Below, one piece after another: positions 58,101-64,000 of a stretch of 64,000 bases of DNA. How positions within the stretch are numbered: position 1 is the stretch's first letter; each line of letters opens with the position of its first letter. Origin of the DNA: Coffea arabica (lineage: Eukaryota > Streptophyta > Magnoliopsida > Gentianales > Rubiaceae); assembly GCF_036785885.1 (NCBI RefSeq), contig NC_092317.1, positions 2,420,501 through 2,484,500 on the forward strand, given 5' to 3'. Made by a program: the position numbers and the translations under genes. The notes beneath the pieces are model-generated. The model made no database searches. It was not told where the DNA came from and saw only the letters and a list, made by a program, of their open reading frames with translations.

Positions 58101-61022
58101 CAAGAAGAATATTAGCAGCCTTGATATCCCGATGTATGATTTTAGGGTGACCTGCAAGTTCAAATGAAAACTAGCATCACTGAATACCATTTCTGAGGGG
58201 AAAAAATTGTTGAAAGAGGTTACGATATGCCAAAGAAACTCACAATCCTCATGCAAGTATGCCAATCCTTTTGCAGAGCCCAAAGCAATTTTCATCCGAT
58301 TTGCCCAATTTATAGGAAGATGATCTTTCCCTGAATTGTTAATCTTCTCTATGAGAAATAGAAGGGGGGAAGAAGGGGGGGGGGGGAAGGAAAATGAAGA
58401 CTTTCTTGAAACATCAAGCAATGTTACTGTGGTAATATCTGCCAAAATCTTTCAACAACAAATAGTGAAATTCTGGTCTCTCATCCTATTTAATCAGATA
58501 TCTATATTATATTACAGAATTCATTCTAATGGTATCCAAGAAGTCTTTCAGAAGAAGCATGGTATAAAAAAGGAGCCGGGAGACCAATTTTTAAAAAAGG
58601 TACTGCCCTAATGTCAACCAGCATTTTTTGTTGTGCTCTTGTCCTAATATACATTAATTTATTAGTGGATTAGTTTACAGAACAAGTGAACCAAACTTTG
58701 CGCACATGCTATGAAGAAAAATATTTTTGTGCTCTGAGCATGAAAGGTAAAGATCCTTGCGTGCATTGTTGTCTGCAGCCTGCAGTTCTAGCTTTTAGCA
58801 GCTACTTACGCACATAGACAAGCAGTGTTAGCTACTTCAAAACTAACCATGTAAATGGAACTCCAAGGTTTTGTTTGGAACAAATTCATATACTAGCAAT
58901 CTCTGATCGCCTGAAATACAGTACCCAACCAGTGAAACAAGATGTTTGTGATGAACATGACTTATAGTCTCAACTTCTGCCCGAAATTCACGTTCCCCTT
59001 GTCCACTTCCAACTTTCAGTTTCTTGATAGCAACATGTTTCCCATTATGAAGAACTCCCTTATATACATATCCAAAACCACCTTCACCAAGAAGATTGGT
59101 GATGGAGAAACTGTCTGTAGCAAGAGCTAATTCTCCGTAGCTAAATGTCATTTTGATAATACCTATACGACTATCAGGGGATAATCGTTGGGGTTGCTTC
59201 TCAGAATTCAAGCTGCTGGCCACAGAGGGTGGAGGTGGTGGAGTAGAACCATCTGAAAAATTTGATAGAATGCCATGCGGTGGAGTAGGAGATAGCATCC
59301 CAACTATATTGCTTGCTGGCGGAGGAGGAGTATTTTGTTGCCACTGAGGCAGTGGACGAATAAAAGAATCACCTAAGAAAGCAATGGTCATATTAAAATG
59401 CAATCTTCTCGTACCCAAAACTAAAAGGAACACAAAATTGCACTGTCATCTTTCCTGAATTTTGTAAAAGAATGCTTGTGCTTATCTCAAAAGGAGAAAG
59501 GGTACTCCAATCATATGTAGAGCAATGTAACATTATAAATTAGCACCATGCCAGAAGGAAACATCTCTTAAGTGGCTGTGATAAAGCTCCGGATCATACA
59601 GAATAGCACATTTTCAGTTCAAGTTAGTTCAGATACCAAGAAAACTGAAATCTACATATTGAGTGACATCTTCTAACTACGGAGAATTGCAGAATGCGCG
59701 CCAACAACTAAACCTGAGACCTGAACAAGAACAAGAAAGTTGAGGTCCAAAAACAGTGTTGAAGTAGCAGACTGAGTTCTGTTTACCACTGTGCATAATT
59801 TCAAGTATTGAAAATATCATGTAGAAGCTTTGTACATGCACAGTTTCTAGAAATGATTGAGGTGCAACTTCAAGAATATTAACCTCCTGATTGATAAATG
59901 AATCCATTGTTTGAGTTTAAAATACTTTCTTAACCACAGCTTGACGTGGATATAAGACACATAGTACGATACATGTTCGTGAATGCTAATATTCATGGAC
60001 CGAGGGTAATATGGACACCAGGAAAGCTAATTCACTTGACTCAAATGATGGTAATTAACCAAACCTAATGGTTACTAAAAATCTTTTACCTCTCAAACAA
60101 AGCGACCTCCATTGCAACTTTTTCCACAAAATAAGAAGTTATCGAGAATTTAAAATTGTCCAAACCAGACCTTCGGATAACATAAAAATCAACAAAATTG
60201 GGAAGGGTGGGAGGCAAGTAATAGCAAAAGTTAACAAATTTACAGCAGTATTTTAGCACCACTACATGATTACAATGCGCTCTACTCACGAATCGTAATG
60301 CAATTTAGAATTAAGAACACCCTAAAAGCCAAATGACTAAAATTACTATTCGCCTGAATCTAAAAATAGCCACTTGAGGATTTTCTATTTAGCGCCAGCA
60401 TAGAATTCTACACGCAGTTTTCATGTGGATATGCATTTAAAAGTCCAAATCACAAAAAATAAATAATTTATATTAAACCAAGCACCAGAATTTAAAAAAA
60501 TAAAATCAAAATGTATTCTACTGAAGCATTAAATGAAAAAAGTGTACGTAGGACCAACAGACAAATAATAGCTATAATAAATTCAACAAAGAAAAGCCAA
60601 ACCCACCCCCCACCCCCCCCAATAAACCCAATGAAATATAAATATGGAGGCTTTTTTAACCAAAAAGTAGTATACTGAGAAAACGATTCAAAGATCACAC
60701 CTTTGGGGTCTGGTGGATGACGCCTCTTCCTCCGCTTATACCAGATGAGGAAAATGCCCACGAAAACAAGCACAATCGCTCCTCCTATCCCAATCCCCAC
60801 TCCCAGCGCTACTAGTGTAGTACGATTACTACCCTGTCCCGGTGGCGCAGGAGGGTTCAGCGCTGCATTCCCATTCCCCGGAGATGAAGGAGAGTTCAGA
60901 GCTGACGACGGCCCGGTAGCATTGGTTGTGCCGCCAACCGGAGGCGAGGGAGTAGTCGTGTCATTTCCTGGCGGAAACGATGACGCCGGGGGCGCAGCAC
61001 CACCCGCAGGCAGAGAAGACAT
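55114..61022 (-). CDS. Proline-rich extensin-like receptor kinase (PERK)
   Basis: Eight exons on the minus strand: 60701-61022, 58848-59372, 58244-58330, 58081-58151, 57259-57335, 56921-57068, 55913-56074, 55114-55386. They give 554 residues. A short Pro/Ser/Gly-rich ectodomain (about 1-68), without an obvious cleavable signal peptide as usual in PERKs, leads to one membrane span (about 69-94) and a basic stop ([10 protein letters not shown]). A juxtamembrane Pro-rich region precedes the Ser/Thr kinase: GEGGFG (203-208), Lys224 in [13 protein letters not shown] (318-325), ADFGLA (337-342) and [15 protein letters not shown]. All catalytic residues are intact, and it is an RD kinase. The C-terminal tail is acidic and Ser-rich. 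PERKs sit at the plasma membrane, contact the wall and act in growth and wound or calcium signalling. The member is not assigned. Confidence 0.92.
56211..56301 (+). repeat. Copy 1 of a 91-bp duplicated intronic segment
   Basis: Lies in the PERK intron between the exons at 56921-57068 and 55913-56074. It matches 57427-57517 at 90 of 91 positions, the only difference being C at 56237 against T at 57453. No coding capacity or transposon ends are evident. Confidence 0.9.
57427..57517 (+). repeat. Copy 2 of a 91-bp duplicated intronic segment
   Basis: Lies in the PERK intron between the exons at 58081-58151 and 57259-57335, in the same orientation as the copy at 56211-56301. Homology starts and stops sharply at both ends, and I see no shared flanking duplication. 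Confidence 0.9.
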
Positions 61023-61484
61023 CTTCGCTGACTTTACAGACTACTGTAATTGTTACTACTATTACTGTAAAGGAGAGGTGTTCAACACAGCGGCAATGTG
61101 AAGAAGGTGTGAGGAAACCAGTGAAATGGGAAGTGATTAAACGACACCGTTTGAGTGCCAGAAAGAAGGCAAGAGAATCCGAAAATGACGATGTCTAAAT
61201 TCTCTCTTTGGAAACATCGTTGTCTACAAATCCCGTTCTTCTGTCTGCTGTAATAAATTTACTGCTTCCGTTTTTCGCGTCGGACGCTTGTAAAATGTAA
61301 GGATCCTCGTCCTCGCCCTCCGACGAGGAAGTACATAATTCGCACGTGCAATTTCGTAGTAGCACGTGATGGGTCGCTCCTGTAAATATGCGTTAAACCA
61401 TCTTTTTCCTTTTTGGTTTTTGCCTCTCAGAAAATCAAACTAAATCGGTAAATCCCATGCATGTGTTGCGAAAGAGTGTGTTTG

Positions 61485-61790
61485 GGTAGTAGATTATTTT
61501 AGATAGTTTTTTTAAAAAATATTGTAATATATTTTTTGATATAATGTATGTAAAATAAAAATATTTAAAAAATATGTTGATAATGCAAATAAATAAATTT
61601 ATGAAAATAATATACTAGCCAAACAAAAGTTTGGATAGGAACTATTTGCTCAAAATTTATTTTCTTTGCATCACAAATGTATTTTAACATATCTTTTTAT
61701 CTTTTCAATCACTTTTTTTTATTTCATATATATCATATTGTAAAAATTACTACAGTAAATATTCGAAATAATCTACTATCCAAATATATG
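61485..61790. mobile_element. Two adjacent related hAT-like MITEs
   Basis: The first (about 61485-61627) begins GTGTTTGGGTAGTAGATTAT, and the reverse complement of its end reads TTGTTTGGCTAGTATATTAT. The second (about 61630-61790) begins GTTTGGATAGGAACTATTTG, and the reverse complement of its end reads ATTTGGATAGTAGATTATTT. The meeting point is palindromic (CCAAACAAAAGTTTGG). Interiors are AT-rich and non-coding. Confidence 0.6.
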
Positions 61791-61843
61791 TACTTATTTT
61801 GGAATATATACTATGCAGTTCTAAGCAACTATAGCTAATTTGT

Positions 61844-62126
61844 GTTGCGTTTGATAAAATTAAAGTTTAAAAATTGAAATCTGAAATTTGAAATATGAAT
61901 CCGTTAAATTACTTTATTTAATCGTTAAGTACCAAATCTGATATATTTGAGTATATATCGCATTAAATGATAAGTATCACTTATTTTTGGAACAAATTTT
62001 GTTTGAAAAATTAAGTATCACTTAATTGATTCAAATGTTTTTTTTTTATTATCAAACACATCTAAATATGTTAAGATCTAAACCCATTTGATTCATGTAG
62101 TGAACTATGTTATCAAATAGGGCCTT
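61844..62126. mobile_element. hAT-like MITE of about 280 bp
   Basis: The left end reads GTTGCGTTTGATAAAATTAA, and the reverse complement of the right end reads GGCCCTATTTGATAACATAG. These imperfect terminal inverted repeats have the common TTTGATAA core. The interior is AT-rich and contains AAGTATCACTTA twice. No coding sequence is present. Confidence 0.55.
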
Positions 62127-63335
62127 ACTTAAAAAAACAATAATGAGAATAATGAAAGGCTTACTCTTCCTTCAAGTTTTGTTGATGAATTTCCCGAGGG
62201 CCAAAAATATGGCACTACACATATTTGGTTTTAATGAGTTAAGCTCGTGAGGTCAGTAATTCAAAAGAATGTGTTCACAGAATTGTTAACTCACTGAAAT
62301 ATTTGTATGCATAAAAATCAATAATGCTTTTGTTTGGATGGTGACACATTTCATAAACTTACTTTGAAAATTTTCAAACATGTTATTTAATCACTTTGCA
62401 CTCATATGTCTATGAATTTAAAGTGTTAGGATAATGCATTAAAAAAAAAACTGGAAAAATGCACCATCCATCCATCCATCCGTGGGTGATGTTGCTTTGC
62501 ATCCGGTGCGTCATGTGAATCTAAGAATAACATGTGATACCATTTTATTACTGGATAAAGAGATTCATTTCACATTTTTCAATTCTAACAAAAGCACACA
62601 ATTTTTGAGACATAATAAACAAAGATTAAATGCAACTATTATATCAAGCATAATGATTCAAGCGAGTAAAGCCCATTTTTGTCCTTTGCGAGATCTGGTT
62701 CGCCGCCAACCTTCTATATTGTATTGGAAATAAATAAAAGAAAAACAAAAAAAAGAGAGGTGAAAATTGAAAAATAGACACAACTTTGATCCAAAAAACA
62801 AAAAAAGGAAAAAAGGAAGAAACGGCATATGTTTATTTATTAATTTTAGAAATCAAAGAAGAGGCATTGAACTTTCTAATTTCCTGCTAAAAAAAAAATT
62901 TTCTAATTCCTTAACCAAAATTTACAGGCTCCTCTCGATCTGTCTCTTTCACTTTCTTACTCGTCAGCAAAGGCTAATCAAACAATTAATTCTCCAACGA
63001 GGAGAAAATACCACCTCCGTCCACCTACCAGCTACTTCTCTTCACTTCAGCATTTCACCCAAACGCACTAGTTTGGGGAGAAGAAAACCTAATGGTCTGC
63101 GAATATTGAATTAGTCAATTTAAATTTTTTTTTTTTAGCTTGGTGATCTGTTTTCGGGAGAATTTTTGAGTGATCGCGCGGAAAGAGAATGTACGGATTT
63201 TTGAAGACTTGATTGACTTTCAAATGGAGGAGGATTGGTATGGATTTGGTTGAATTAATTGATTTTGATTTCAAAGAATAAAATTTGGAGGTGCGAAGTG
63301 GGTGATTGATCAGGAGGGGGAGATAGGTGTCTGAA

Positions 63336-63465
63336 ATGAGCAGCGACAGGCAGGCGGCCCCAGCGGCGGCAGCGACGGTGACGGTTCGAGACCTGGTGGA
63401 GGAAGGAAAGAAGAGGATTGTTTTTTTAGTCGTTTGCGTTGTTGGACTGTCCTATCTCATGTCTC
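63336..63465 (+). CDS. First exon of a gene leaving the window, likely PXA/PX-domain protein
   Basis: The ATG at 63336 opens MSSDRQAAPAAAATVTVRDL, then VEEGKKRIVFLVVCVVGLSY and LMS, before a good donor (CTC|GTGAGT at 63466). It ends one base into the next codon. The Ala-rich start, basic EEGKKR patch and single hydrophobic segment recall the N-terminus of plant Phox-associated (PXA) plus PX domain proteins of the SNX13-like group, which continue with a second hydrophobic stretch. Those proteins act in endosomal membrane traffic. Only 43 codons are visible, so the family call rests on memory of that N-terminus and could be wrong. The rest of the window (63466-64000) appears to be intron 1. Confidence 0.5.
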
Positions 63466-64000
63466 GTGAGTTTATTTCTATTTATTCTTCTTAAATTTAA
63501 TAAATTGGTCGACCTATTTTTTCTTTTCGCGAATTCCGTTTTCATTGCTTCTCATTGGGTCTTGGATGAGGATTCAGAGTTTGTACGTGAATGATTTTAC
63601 TGAACTATATGCAGTTCTACGTTTACTTGACATATGCTTCAAATGTCATTCGAATTTAGGATAAACAATTTGGTTTCAGGTTTTTAGGGCTTTATGTTGC
63701 TGTTTCTGGGTACATACCTCCAACTGCTAGCTGTGTTTCCTCCTTTTCACCTGTTGGTTCTCATAGATACCAATTGACGGAATTTGGATGCAGCTTCACA
63801 TGCTTAAATTCATAAGTCTGGTTTTAGCCGTTTTATCAGAAATTGAAAATTTTGAGTGCCGGCAACCAAAAATTGGAATTGCGTGAAATACTTTATAGTG
63901 CTTTATTAGCGTTACATACTAAAGAAGCTAAAATAGCACAAATGAGAGGAAGATTAAGCGTTTCAAGAGATCACCATGCCAAGGGAAGTGAAAACTCTTT

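Larger units (their letters stand above)
61023..63335. other. Divergent intergenic region with a MITE cluster
   Basis: The start holds the PERK leader and promoter, and the end holds the promoter and leader of the gene at 63336. In between lie two adjacent related MITEs (61485-61790), another MITE (61844-62126) and a short CCAT repeat (about 62464-62481). Frames at 62482-63114 are low-complexity and not called. Confidence 0.55.

Noticed and set aside
1-64000. tRNA, rRNA or CRISPR loci
   Set aside because: Only SINE-type A and B boxes were seen, none with a full cloverleaf. There is no rRNA-like sequence and no regularly spaced repeat array, as expected for plant nuclear DNA.

Overview
This is nuclear DNA of a eudicot plant. 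The window is AT-rich, its genes are split by many GT-AG introns, and the products are plant-specific: a plastid-targeted photosystem I subunit, a plastid ribosomal protein, an HD-ZIP IV factor, a PRONE-type RopGEF and a PERK receptor kinase. The hydroxyphenylpyruvate reductases resemble the Coleus enzyme as I recall it, which hints weakly at an asterid. I could not determine the species.

Layout. 0-3.6 kb: a possible terminal exon of an unknown gene, a foldback MITE and a 5'-truncated LINE end. 3.66-8.43 kb (+): a GLABRA2-type HD-ZIP IV gene whose tiny first exon was found by its conserved N-terminal motif. 9.86-10.35 kb (-): plastid ribosomal protein S17, with a SINE flanked by a 12-bp target duplication just upstream. 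12.8-14.2 kb (+): PsaH. 14.96-17.75 kb (-): RopGEF. 20.3-29.1 kb (+): a tandem array of hydroxyphenylpyruvate reductase (HPPR) units, namely one lone exon 1, two complete two-exon genes and one decayed copy. 30.2-30.6 kb (-): LC8-type dynein light chain. 34.6-36.6 kb (+): a companion-of-cellulose-synthase-like LEA_2 membrane protein. 37.8-42.4 kb (+): a 12-exon protein disulfide isomerase ending in KDEL. 42.9-45.5 kb (-): an 11-exon TauE/SafE membrane protein. 48.1-48.6 kb (-): an acidic protein of unknown function. 50.5-53.8 kb (-): a RabG3 (Rab7-type) GTPase. 55.1-61.0 kb (-): a PERK receptor kinase. 63.3 kb to the end (+): the first exon of a gene that runs out of the window.

The genes form no cluster with a shared pathway, apart from the HPPR array. 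Several touch related plant themes: GL2 and RopGEF both act in epidermal or tip-growing cells, the companion protein and PERK act at the wall/membrane interface, and PDI and Rab7 belong to the secretory and vacuolar systems. I read this as ordinary gene neighbourhood, not functional clustering.

The spaces between genes hold tRNA-derived SINEs, hAT-like MITEs and one large near-perfect hairpin (49.32-49.74 kb). The most interesting items are the unbalanced exon content of the HPPR array, the hairpin, two GC-AG introns, a strong-context upstream ORF before the PDI gene, and a 91-bp segment duplicated between two PERK introns. All exon borders were placed by eye from frame, splice consensus and recalled family sequence.
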